DNA from: an uncultured Bacilli bacterium
GTDB lineage: Bacteria; Bacillota_I; Bacilli_A; RF39; UBA660
Length of the DNA stretch: 13,238 bases
Direction: 5' to 3'
Assembly: GCA_947853245.1 (NCBI GenBank)
Contig: CANTWP010000069.1
Location: forward strand, 1-13,238
Shown here: piece after piece, positions 1 through 6,855 of the stretch
Numbering within the stretch: the first letter of the stretch is position 1
Layout: every line of letters starts with the position of its first letter
Translations under genes and position numbers: made by a program
The notes under the pieces: generated by a model
Database searches by the model: none
Told to the model about the DNA's origin: nothing
What the model saw: the letters and a program-made list of their open reading frames with translations, nothing else

Positions 1-304
1 CTTCATAAGTAATAGCTGAACCTTTATTAGGAAGACTACTACTAATTGTAACAGTATTATTAGAATGCTTACTATTATAGTATTCATATCCTCCGTTTAC
101 TGATTCGACTAATTCTAAAGAAGTAATACGAATATCTTTTACTGCTCGAAGTACTAAATCACCACTAATATATAAAGATTGATTTAAAGCAGAATAAGCA
201 ATGGCAGAAATAGATAACAACGTAAAACAAAACAGTATTAATAATACATTCTTTTTTACAAAACTTAAGTTTCGCCACCTACTATCCTTATTAATTCCCT
301 TCAT
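1..304 (-). CDS. N-terminal part of a secreted or membrane-anchored surface protein (runs off the left edge)
   Basis: 101 codons are visible and the 3' end lies outside the window. The ATG at 302-304 is preceded by a purine-rich ribosome site (AGAAAGAAGG), which supports this start. The protein has a basic N-terminus (residues 1-19), one hydrophobic segment at about 20-39 (LLILFCFTLLSISAIAYSAL), and then a polar region rich in Ser, Thr and Asn. This is the layout of a signal peptide or signal anchor followed by an extracellular domain. The stretch after the anchor (ISGDLVLRAVKDIRITSLEL, then GGYEYYNSKHS) resembles a recurring class of surface proteins that I associate with uncultured gut Bacilli; this is recognition from memory, with no named family. 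The likely promoter is at 474-502. Its function is unknown. Confidence 0.8.
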   Translation of the reverse strand, partial: MKGINKDSRWRNLSFVKKNVLLILFCFTLLSISAIAYSALNQSLYISGDLVLRAVKDIRITSLELVESVNGGYEYYNSKHSNNTVTISSSLPNKGSAITYE

Positions 305-319
305 TAAAAAACCTTCTTT

Positions 320-448
320 CTAAGCAATTAAAAAATACAAAAACATAAAGATCTTATCTACAGATATTGTTTTTCTATTTGTTATATTGATATTAATAGT
401 TAGCAATAACTTCTGATTAACTATTTGTATACTAATATTGTCGTTCAT
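320..448 (-). CDS. Possible 42-codon small ORF in the leader of the surface-protein gene
   Basis: An ATG at 446-448 follows an AGGTAGTGAT sequence that could serve as a ribosome site. It opens 42 codons ending at TAG 320-322. That stop lies inside the purine-rich ribosome site of the surface-protein gene, whose ATG is 15 bases further on, so translational coupling is possible. The product is rich in Asn and Ile and has a hydrophobic C-terminal end (IFMFLYFLIA). I recognise no family. The same frame extends upstream to a TTG at 500-502, but that codon is part of the -35 box, so it cannot be the start. This may equally be an untranslated leader. Confidence 0.25.
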   Translation of the reverse strand: MNDNISIQIVNQKLLLTININITNRKTISVDKIFMFLYFLIA

Positions 449-473
449 ATTATCACTACCTATTTTTAATTTA

Positions 474-502
474 ATTATACATTCATTAGGAATTTTTTTC
501 AA
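474..502 (-). promoter_or_regulatory. SigA-type promoter for the surface-protein transcript
   Basis: The minus strand reads TTGAAA (497-502), a 17-base spacer, and a perfect TATAAT (474-479). Transcription would start near 467 and give a leader of about 160 bases before the surface-protein ATG at 304. It lies just downstream of the tsf terminator, so this is probably a separate transcription unit. Confidence 0.75.
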
Positions 503-528
503 TAGTGCATAATTATTTTATCTAATGC

Positions 529-554
529 AAAAAAGAAAATAGTAAACTATTTTC
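529..554 (-). terminator. Intrinsic terminator of rpsB-tsf
   Basis: On the minus strand there is a perfect 8-bp stem (GAAAATAG / CTATTTTC) with a TTTA loop, followed by six T. The left arm is made from the last codons and the TAG stop of tsf. Confidence 0.85.
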
Positions 555-1425
555 TTTCCATTTGTTTTGCTACTTCTTCAGCAAAGTTTTCTTCTCTTTT
601 TTGTAATCCTTCACCAACTTCGTAACGAATCATGTCAACAATTGTTCCACCGTTAGCACTAACATATTTAGCAACAGTTTCTTTATTTTCCGCTTTAATG
701 AAAATTTGATTTTCTAGGCAAACTTCTTCGTAATATTTACTTACTTTTCCATCCATAATCATTTCAACTTTATCAGCAGGTTTTCCTTCATTTAATAATT
801 GTTCTTTAATGATTTCTTTTTCTTTGTCTAAAACATCTGTTGGTACATCCGTAGAACGTACATAAAGTGGACGCATAGCAGCAGCATGCATTGCTACATC
901 TTTAGCAACTTCTGCATTTGCTCCTTTAACAGTAGCTAAAACAGCAATCTTTCCACCCATATGAATATATGAACCAAATGATTCATCATCATTCTTTGTA
1001 ACTTTCATAAATCTTCTAAAACTTAATTTTTCACCAATTTTAGCAGTCTTATTAACGATTAAATCATTAACAGTTCCTTCTTCAGTTAAAAGAGCCAAAA
1101 CATCTTCTTCTGTTTTAGGATCACCTGCTATAATTGCATTTAAAATAGTTTCTACCATACCAGTAAATTCTGGATTCTTTGCTACGAAATCAGTTTCAGA
1201 ATTTACTTCTACTATAGCAGCAGTATTTCCATCAATCATAATAGCAGCAGTTCCTTCAGCCGCAATACGATCTGCTTTTTTAGCAGCTTTAGAAATACCT
1301 TTTTCTCTTAGCCAATCCATAGCTGCACCAATGTCTCCATTGTTAGCTTCTAGAGCTTTCTTGCAATCTAACATTCCAGCTCCACTTTTTTCTCTTAATT
1401 CCTTAACTAAACTAGCAGTTATCAT
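547..1425 (-). CDS. tsf: Translation elongation factor Ts
   Basis: EF-Ts is the cytoplasmic guanine-nucleotide exchange factor that recharges EF-Tu with GTP during elongation. The 292-residue product has normal family length. An N-terminal UBA-like helical domain (about 1-45) carries the signature around LREKSGAGMLDCKKAL (10-25), and the TDFVAKN motif that contacts EF-Tu is at 78-84. The rest is the core and dimerisation region. The start is set by a consensus AGGAGG sequence six bases upstream of ATG 1423-1425. tsf follows rpsB, as in most bacteria, separated by 64 bases that hold an attenuator-like hairpin. No separate promoter is visible, so expression probably comes from readthrough of the rpsB transcript. 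The TAG stop is embedded in the terminator. Confidence 0.98.
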   Translation of the reverse strand: MITASLVKELREKSGAGMLDCKKALEANNGDIGAAMDWLREKGISKAAKKADRIAAEGTAAIMIDGNTAAIVEVNSETDFVAKNPEFTGMVETILNAIIAGDPKTEEDVLALLTEEGTVNDLIVNKTAKIGEKLSFRRFMKVTKNDDESFGSYIHMGGKIAVLATVKGANAEVAKDVAMHAAAMRPLYVRSTDVPTDVLDKEKEIIKEQLLNEGKPADKVEMIMDGKVSKYYEEVCLENQIFIKAENKETVAKYVSANGGTIVDMIRYEVGEGLQKREENFAEEVAKQMERK

Positions 1426-1457
1426 AAATTACCTCCTATAATATATTTTTAAATTAT

Positions 1458-1481
1458 AAAAAGGGATGTAAATCATCCCTT
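1458..1481 (-). terminator. Attenuator-like hairpin between rpsB and tsf
   Basis: Minus strand: AAGGGATG, loop ATTTA, CATCCCTT, continuing into a five-T run that is interrupted by ATAATTT. The stem is strong (three G-C pairs in a row) but the T run is short. It begins nine bases after the rpsB stop. With no room for a full promoter before tsf, the hairpin probably acts as a partial terminator that lowers tsf expression relative to rpsB, or as a 3'-end stabiliser. Confidence 0.65.
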
Positions 1482-1489
1482 TAGTAGTT

Positions 1490-2512
1490 TTAGTTTAAAG
1501 CTTCTATTAATTCAGCTTTTTTCATTGTAGAATAACCTTTGATATCTTTTTCTTTAGCCATATCACGAAGTTCACTTACTGTTTTTGTTGATAAATCAAC
1601 AACGGCTTTTTTAACAGTTTCTTTTTCTTCTTTTGGTTGTTCTTTTTTGGTTTCTTCTTTTTTAGCTTCTACTTTTTCTGATGATCTTTTGTTATCAAAT
1701 CTTTTATTATTGCGACCTTCTTCAAATCTTCTAGGTCTGTCTTCTTTTTTCTTAACAGAATCTACTGCTTTTTGCATAATTTCACTGGCATCTTTTACTT
1801 CTTTATCAGAACTTACGAAATCGATTAATTTTCCACCTTGTGCTTCAACAATAGCATTAGCCATAACACCAATGATTAATTTTACAGCACGAATAGCATC
1901 ATCATTACCTGGAATAACATAATCTACCATATCTGGATCACAGTTAGTATCAACGATACCAAATACTGGAATTCCTAAAATTCTAGCTTCTTTAATAGCA
2001 ATTTCTTCTTTAGAAGGATCTACTATAAATAAAGCATCTGGTAACTTATTCATTTCTCTAATTCCACATAATAATTTATTTAACTTATCGTATTCTTTCT
2101 TTAATCCGATAACTTCTTTTTTAGGAAGTAGATCAAAAGTACCATCTTTTTCCATTTTTTCGATTTCATCTAAACGTCTAACTCTTTTACGAATAGTTCT
2201 AAAGTTAGTTAAAGTTCCACCTAACCAACGTTCTGCTACATAATAAGAATTACTTCTAATAGCTTCTTCTTTAGTAGCTTCACTAGCTTGTTTTCTAGTT
2301 CCTGCAAATAAAACTTTACCACCATTTTCAGCAATAGTTTTAAGTGCAGCATATGCTTCCTCGATCTTTTTAGCAGTTTTTTGTAAATCGATAATATAAA
2401 TATCATCTCTTGAAGTAAAGATGTATTCCTTCATCTTAGGATTCCATCTTTTAGTTTGATGTCCGAAATGAACACCAGCCTCTAATAAATAATTCATAGA
2501 CACAACTGTCAT
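1490..2512 (-). CDS. rpsB: 30S ribosomal protein S2 with a C-terminal Rho_N/SAP-like extension
   Basis: S2 is a late-assembling protein of the small ribosomal subunit. Residues about 5-228 are the standard S2 core, with LLEAGVHFGHQTKRWNPKM near the N-terminus, VAERWLGGTLTNF at 92-104 and PDALFIVDP at 158-166. The frame is open to 2611, but the start is placed at ATG 2510-2512 because AAAGGAGG lies just before it and the family N-terminus begins there; the longer reading would translate the leader and the promoter-proximal sequence. The product is 340 residues, roughly 90-100 longer than an ordinary S2. The extra part is a charged Lys/Glu/Arg-rich linker (about 255-305) followed by a compact segment at 306-340 (LSTKTVSELRDMAKEKDI, then KKAELIEAL). 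That segment looks like the Rho N-terminal/SAP-type helix-extended-helix module. It has its own promoter and structured leader. Confidence 0.96.
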   Translation of the reverse strand: MTVVSMNYLLEAGVHFGHQTKRWNPKMKEYIFTSRDDIYIIDLQKTAKKIEEAYAALKTIAENGGKVLFAGTRKQASEATKEEAIRSNSYYVAERWLGGTLTNFRTIRKRVRRLDEIEKMEKDGTFDLLPKKEVIGLKKEYDKLNKLLCGIREMNKLPDALFIVDPSKEEIAIKEARILGIPVFGIVDTNCDPDMVDYVIPGNDDAIRAVKLIIGVMANAIVEAQGGKLIDFVSSDKEVKDASEIMQKAVDSVKKKEDRPRRFEEGRNNKRFDNKRSSEKVEAKKEETKKEQPKEEKETVKKAVVDLSTKTVSELRDMAKEKDIKGYSTMKKAELIEALN

Positions 2513-2609
2513 ATTTCTTCCTCCTTTTGTTAATTCTTCTGTAAATTTCCACTCTGCACCACCAATTGGCACTAGGCACAAAAATCCATTTACATGTTTT
2601 TTAAAAGCC
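2513..2609 (-). promoter_or_regulatory. Structured 5' leader of rpsB, candidate autoregulatory RNA
   Basis: The leader of about 97 bases folds on paper just upstream of the ribosome site. A 7-bp closing stem (UGUAAAU 2588-2594 with AUUUACA 2540-2546) encloses a small interior loop. Next is a helix of about nine pairs with several G-U wobbles (2575-2583 with 2552-2560), a UAGU bulge, and a short GCC/GGU hairpin with an AAUU loop. The fold ends about 13 bases before the AAAGGAGG site. Ribosomal protein genes are often autoregulated through such leaders, so regulation by S2 is a natural guess. I cannot assign it to a named RNA family. Confidence 0.45.
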
Positions 2610-2615
2610 AAAATT

Positions 2616-2643
2616 ATTATATCACAATTTTATGTATTTACAA
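2616..2643 (-). promoter_or_regulatory. SigA-type promoter of rpsB-tsf
   Basis: Minus strand: TTGTAA (2638-2643), 16 bases, TATAAT (2616-2621), with a TG dinucleotide one base before the -10 box (extended -10). Transcription would start near 2609. Confidence 0.75.
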
Positions 2644-2770
2644 GTAATTTTATGCGATTTTTAAAATTTAGATATATCAATTATATAAAATAAATTCTTA
2701 ATAATTATTTATTAACACCTAAAATCAACAGCAATTCAAACTAGATACTTTTTTATTGACCTTTATACAA

Positions 2771-2797
2771 TTATAAAAGAACTATTTCTAGTTCTTT
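2771..2797 (-). terminator. Intrinsic terminator of the uppS-cdsA-rseP-ABC operon
   Basis: Minus strand: perfect 9-bp stem AAAGAACTA / TAGTTCTTT closed by a GAAA tetraloop, running into TTTTATAATT. The left arm includes the last codons and the TAG stop of the permease. The T tract is short, so efficiency may be moderate. Confidence 0.7.
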
Positions 2798-4119
2798 AAT
2801 GCTTTAAACATTTTCTTCCATAAATCTTTAGAAGAATAGTTTAAAATTCCTACTTTATAAATTCTTAATCCATATTTAATTAATATATAATTAGTTAAAA
2901 TAATTAAAACAATAGATATAATTACATCAACAACACCAATTTGTCCTAAAACAAGTAATGAAGGTGATAAGATTGCTGATATAAATGGCACATAAGAAAG
3001 TACTTTAATAAAAGTTGCTCCTTCAAATACACCAGCCATAATTGATAAATAATAACCTACTAAAGATATTATCATAATAGGTGTTTGTAATTGTTGAAAA
3101 TCTTCTGTATTAGTAGTCATACTTGCTAAAATAGCAGCAAGTGCTCCATATGCAATAAATGTAAATACTATTAAAATGATTGCCAATGGAACAATATAAA
3201 CTAAACTTTTACCAATATTTGAAGACATAAATACATCAAGCATACCAGTTACCTCTGCCCCAATTCCTCCAGTAATACTTGAACCACCTAACATTTTTCT
3301 AATCCATAATCCAATTGCAGCAAATAATACTAATAAAACTCCTTGTATTAAAACAAATAAATTGGCAGCAATAATTTTTGAAAAGAAATGGGTTTTTGGT
3401 GAAACGTTAGATATGATTATTTCCATACCACGAGTAGTTTTTTCATCATTCACTTCAGCGCCTACCATTTGAACTAAGAAAATAGTTAACATGAAGATTG
3501 GTAAAATTAAAATAGGGAAAACAGTCGTCATAATCATAGACATATTCTCTTCTTCAGAGTTTTTATTATCACTTAAATAAATTCTATTTATAGGAACTTC
3601 AGAATAAATTTGTTCTAATTCTTCTGCAGAAATAGACGAATTCATAAGAGCTAAACTAACTTTTGTATTATTTAAAGCAGTATTTAACACTCCAGTATCC
3701 ATATAATCTAAATAATCTTTTGTAATCATAGTAACTTCTAAAGGACTAGTAAGCGAACTAGTAAACTCTAAAATAATACTATCAGATTCTTCATCATTGG
3801 TCTTAATCATTTCTTTAAGTTCATCGACTGATTTATCAGATTTTGTTAATTCATAATAAAGTTCTGAAGCCTCTCCATATAATGCTTTATTAGCGGCAAT
3901 CAATTGTTGTTCAAATAAAGAATAAGAATAATCAGTTTTATCTACAATATAAACATTAGTCTTCTCATTAAAATCTCCACCAAAGAAATTAATAATAGAA
4001 TCTATATTTATAACAGCAATAATTGCTACTGCTAGCAATATATTCGCAGCCATAAACCATTTAGTTTTAATTTTTCTTTTTAGACTAACTCCTATTAAAT
4101 AATTAAGTTTACTTCTCAT
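2788..4119 (-). CDS. ABC-2 family exporter permease (NatB/YhaP-like)
   Basis: This is the membrane subunit of an ABC exporter whose ATPase is the adjacent upstream gene. The product is 443 residues. A first membrane helix lies at about 23-42, followed by a large extracytoplasmic domain (about 45-190) and then five to six hydrophobic segments from about 195 to 430, including a conserved-looking TEDFQQLQTPIMI stretch before one of them. This layout fits the ABC-2 permeases of the NatB/YhaP group. The frame also allows a GTG three codons earlier (4126-4128), but the AGGTGA ribosome site is correctly spaced only for ATG 4117-4119. It overlaps the ATPase stop by 11 bases, so the two are translationally coupled. 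The substrate is unknown; Na+ efflux is known for some relatives and is not shown here. Confidence 0.88.
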   Translation of the reverse strand: MRSKLNYLIGVSLKRKIKTKWFMAANILLAVAIIAVINIDSIINFFGGDFNEKTNVYIVDKTDYSYSLFEQQLIAANKALYGEASELYYELTKSDKSVDELKEMIKTNDEESDSIILEFTSSLTSPLEVTMITKDYLDYMDTGVLNTALNNTKVSLALMNSSISAEELEQIYSEVPINRIYLSDNKNSEEENMSMIMTTVFPILILPIFMLTIFLVQMVGAEVNDEKTTRGMEIIISNVSPKTHFFSKIIAANLFVLIQGVLLVLFAAIGLWIRKMLGGSSITGGIGAEVTGMLDVFMSSNIGKSLVYIVPLAIILIVFTFIAYGALAAILASMTTNTEDFQQLQTPIMIISLVGYYLSIMAGVFEGATFIKVLSYVPFISAILSPSLLVLGQIGVVDVIISIVLIILTNYILIKYGLRIYKVGILNYSSKDLWKKMFKALKN

Positions 4120-5005
4120 AAACTTCACCTACTTTATTAACAAATATTTCATTTAATGTTGGTTCTTCTACTACAAATTTAGATATTTTTGTATTCTTTA
4201 TTTTTTTAAATACATCATCAACATAACTGATATCCTCAATTTTAACTTCTAATTCATCAGCATGTTTTATAACTTCAACTACTCCAGTTACTTTTTCTAA
4301 ATCTTGTTTATTAACATCACCTTTAATAAATATATTCTTTTGTCTATATTTTTCTTTAATATCTTTAATATTACCTTCTAATACTGATTTACCTCGTAGC
4401 ATAATAACTATCTTTTGACAAAATAATTCTACATGTTCCATACGATGTGAAGAGAAAATAATCATACTACCTTGCTTAGACATTTCAATTATTTCTTTTT
4501 TAAATAATTCTACATTGAATGGATCTAACCCAGAAAAAGGTTCATCTAGTATTAATAATTTTGGTTTATTTAAAATGGCAGTAATGAATTGAATTTTTTG
4601 TTGATTACCTTTAGATAATTCTTTTATTTTTTTATTTTTATACTCAATTACACCAAACTTATCTAATAAATAATCTAATCTATCTTCGATTTCTTTATCA
4701 TGCATACCTTTTAAAGCACCATAAAATTTACATTGCTCCAAGACAGTCATTTTAGTAAGTAAACTTCTTTCTTCTGTTAAGAAACCTATTTTATCAGTTA
4801 CATCATAACTGATAGCTTGTCCATCTAAAGTAATATTACCACCACTTGGTTCTAAAAGACCCATAATCATTCGAAAAGTAGTAGTTTTTCCAGCTCCATT
4901 TACACCAAGAAGGCCAAAGATTTCGCCTTCTTTAACTGTAAATGATAAATTATCGACCGCTAAAAAATCACCATAATATTTTGTGACATTTTCTACCTTT
5001 AACAT
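4109..5005 (-). CDS. ABC transporter ATP-binding protein (NatA/YhaQ-like)
   Basis: This is the cytoplasmic ATPase that powers the permease encoded next. The 298 residues contain Walker A GVNGAGKTT (34-42), a Q-loop region with the GFLTEERSLLTKM stretch typical of the YhaQ/NatA group (74-86), the signature LSKGNQQK (130-137), Walker B LLILDEP (150-156) and the H-loop SSH (185-187). The C-terminal 80-90 residues look like the extra domain that follows the ATPase in this subgroup. An AGGGGTG ribosome site sits before ATG 5003-5005, and the gene starts only 10 bases after the rseP stop, so it belongs to the same operon. All ATP-handling motifs are present, so it should be active. Confidence 0.93.
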   Translation of the reverse strand: MLKVENVTKYYGDFLAVDNLSFTVKEGEIFGLLGVNGAGKTTTFRMIMGLLEPSGGNITLDGQAISYDVTDKIGFLTEERSLLTKMTVLEQCKFYGALKGMHDKEIEDRLDYLLDKFGVIEYKNKKIKELSKGNQQKIQFITAILNKPKLLILDEPFSGLDPFNVELFKKEIIEMSKQGSMIIFSSHRMEHVELFCQKIVIMLRGKSVLEGNIKDIKEKYRQKNIFIKGDVNKQDLEKVTGVVEVIKHADELEVKIEDISYVDDVFKKIKNTKISKFVVEEPTLNEIFVNKVGEVYEK

Positions 5006-5015
5006 AAAAGCACCC

Positions 5016-6041
5016 CTAACTAAAGAATATTCTAACTATATCATTATAAGTAATCGCTATCATAAGTAACATAAGTAAAGCAAAACCAATACTATGTACA
5101 ATATTTTCTACTTTAGCAGAAACTGGTTTTCCTTTTATTTTTTCAATTATTAAGAAAAGTACTCGGCCACCATCAAAAGCTGGTAGTGGTAATAAATTTA
5201 TAAATCCAACATTTAAACTTAAATAACCAACTAAATATAATATATTTGCAAACCCTGTTTTAGCAGTCTCTCCTACTAAATTATATATACCAACTGGACC
5301 TGATAAATTATTTAAAGCTAACTTCCCTGTAATTAAATACCAAATAATCATAAACATTTGCTCTATTAATGATATAAATTTAGTAAATGCATATTTTACT
5401 GATGCTAAGAAACCTTTTTCTATTTCATTTTTAACACCAAATCCATATTTAAAATTACCTTCAGCATCTTTTATTGGAGTAATTGTTATACTTCTTTTCC
5501 CATCTAATTCCAAAGTAATCGTTTTACCAGCACTCACACTAAGTTCTAACATTAATTTATCAGAATTGTTTACTTTTTTTCCATTTAATTTAGTAATTTG
5601 TTCACCCACTTGTAATCCTGCTGATTGAGCGGCAGAGTTATCAATTACAGAACCAATATACACCTCTTTACTAGGGGCACCATTTAGTAAAGCAACTACG
5701 AATAATAGGATAATTGCTAAAATAAAGTTCATCATAACACCCGCTATGATAGTAAAAAAACGTTGAAACCAAGTTTTGGCTTGCATAGTTTTTTCTTTTG
5801 GAATATTTTCATCTACTTCAACACTTTCACCAGCCATTTGGACGTAACCACCAATTGGAAAAAGTCCTATCGAATACTGAGTTTCGTCACCTTTTCTTTT
5901 CCATTTGAAAATTTTAGGCCCCATACCAATTGAAAACTCGTATACATATATTCCAGCTCTTTTAGCAAAGAAAAAATGGCCCCCCTCATGAATAAGTACA
6001 ATAAATCCTAGAATTAAAATAAAATAAATTAATGTTAACAT
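5016..6041 (-). CDS. rseP: Site-2 intramembrane metalloprotease RseP/RasP
   Basis: This membrane zinc protease cleaves substrates such as anti-sigma factors and remnant signal peptides inside the bilayer. The 341-residue product has the catalytic HEGGH motif in the first membrane segment (His18, Glu19, His22), a PDZ domain at about 122-205, and the second active-site motif NLLPLPAFDGG (282-292) with the metal-ligand Asp290. C-terminal membrane helices follow. The start is supported by a GAAGGA ribosome site. It lies 13 bases after cdsA. In B. subtilis dxr stands between cdsA and rseP; here dxr is missing. Sitting directly before an ABC transporter is of interest because the EcsAB transporter is known to affect RasP activity in B. 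subtilis. Confidence 0.96.
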   Translation of the reverse strand: MLTLIYFILILGFIVLIHEGGHFFFAKRAGIYVYEFSIGMGPKIFKWKRKGDETQYSIGLFPIGGYVQMAGESVEVDENIPKEKTMQAKTWFQRFFTIIAGVMMNFILAIILLFVVALLNGAPSKEVYIGSVIDNSAAQSAGLQVGEQITKLNGKKVNNSDKLMLELSVSAGKTITLELDGKRSITITPIKDAEGNFKYGFGVKNEIEKGFLASVKYAFTKFISLIEQMFMIIWYLITGKLALNNLSGPVGIYNLVGETAKTGFANILYLVGYLSLNVGFINLLPLPAFDGGRVLFLIIEKIKGKPVSAKVENIVHSIGFALLMLLMIAITYNDIVRIFFS

Positions 6042-6054
6042 AATTTCCTTCTTT

Positions 6055-6855
6055 CTATAATATTGTCATAAAAAATACAAATCCAAGCATTACAAAGATA
6101 ATACTATCTAATCTATCTAAAATACCACCATGACCTGGCATAATATTAGAAAAATCTTTCTTTCCAAAGTATCTTTTAATACAAGAAAAAGTTAAATCTC
6201 CAAATTGTCCTAATATTGATAAAAGTAATGTTACTATAATAACTACATAAATAGGAGTTACTTGCGATACTAAGAAATGGTAAAATACACTTGGAACCAA
6301 TACTCCAAAAAAAGTACCACCGATAACACCTTCCCAAGTCTTTTTAGGAGAAATACTTTCCAATAATTTATGTCTACCTAATAACATTCCTGTAAAGTAA
6401 GCATAAGTATCGGTAATAATAGTTATCAAAAATAAATATATAGTTAAACATAAACTTGTATTTCTAACTAACATAATAAGTGACATAGATACTCCTAAAA
6501 ATAGTATTCCTCCAATTAAATAAAATGCATCGTTTACACTATATTTTGTACGATCATGATATAAAACAGTTGGTAATAAAAGTGCTATAAACAAACCTGA
6601 TAACAAACGATAATCAAGTGAAAATGATAACTGTTGTTGTTCTAAAGAACTTAATACTATAATAGCCATTACGATATAAGATATCAATTTAATAAATAAA
6701 GGCACGTCTTTTTTAGTACATTTAATATTTATAAATTCCTTAAGTCCTAATAGAGAAACTAGGAATATTCCAAAATTAAACCACTTACCACCTACTACTA
6801 ATAAAGGAATAAAAATTGCTAAAACTACTACAGCACTAATTATTCTCGTTTTCAT
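6055..6855 (-). CDS. cdsA: Phosphatidate cytidylyltransferase (CDP-diacylglycerol synthase)
   Basis: CdsA makes CDP-diacylglycerol from phosphatidic acid and CTP, the branch point for all membrane phospholipids. The 266-residue protein is strongly hydrophobic, with about seven to eight membrane segments. It carries SPKKTWEGVIGG (169-180), and the family signature runs from Ser224 to Asp250, including IKRYFGKKDFSNIMPGHGG and the DRLD acidic residues at its end. Its ATG overlaps the uppS stop in an ATGA arrangement (6852-6855), which indicates translational coupling. The uppS-cdsA order is conserved widely in bacteria. Confidence 0.96.
   Translation of the reverse strand: MKTRIISAVVVLAIFIPLLVVGGKWFNFGIFLVSLLGLKEFINIKCTKKDVPLFIKLISYIVMAIIVLSSLEQQQLSFSLDYRLLSGLFIALLLPTVLYHDRTKYSVNDAFYLIGGILFLGVSMSLIMLVRNTSLCLTIYLFLITIITDTYAYFTGMLLGRHKLLESISPKKTWEGVIGGTFFGVLVPSVFYHFLVSQVTPIYVVIIVTLLLSILGQFGDLTFSCIKRYFGKKDFSNIMPGHGGILDRLDSIIFVMLGFVFFMTIL

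Noticed and set aside
320..502. 60-codon version of the small ORF starting at TTG 500-502
   Set aside because: The TTG is part of the -35 box of a strong promoter, so it would not be in the transcript.
1539..1922. Plus-strand ORF of 127 codons
   Set aside because: It is the antisense of the rpsB C-terminal region and low in complexity (Ser/Phe/Leu-rich), with no ribosome site or family match.
2513..2611. Longer rpsB reading frame starting at 2611
   Set aside because: The extra 33 codons lie in the leader between the promoter start site and the ribosome site. The S2 family N-terminus and AAAGGAGG both place the start at 2512, and the long start would fall about at the transcription start.
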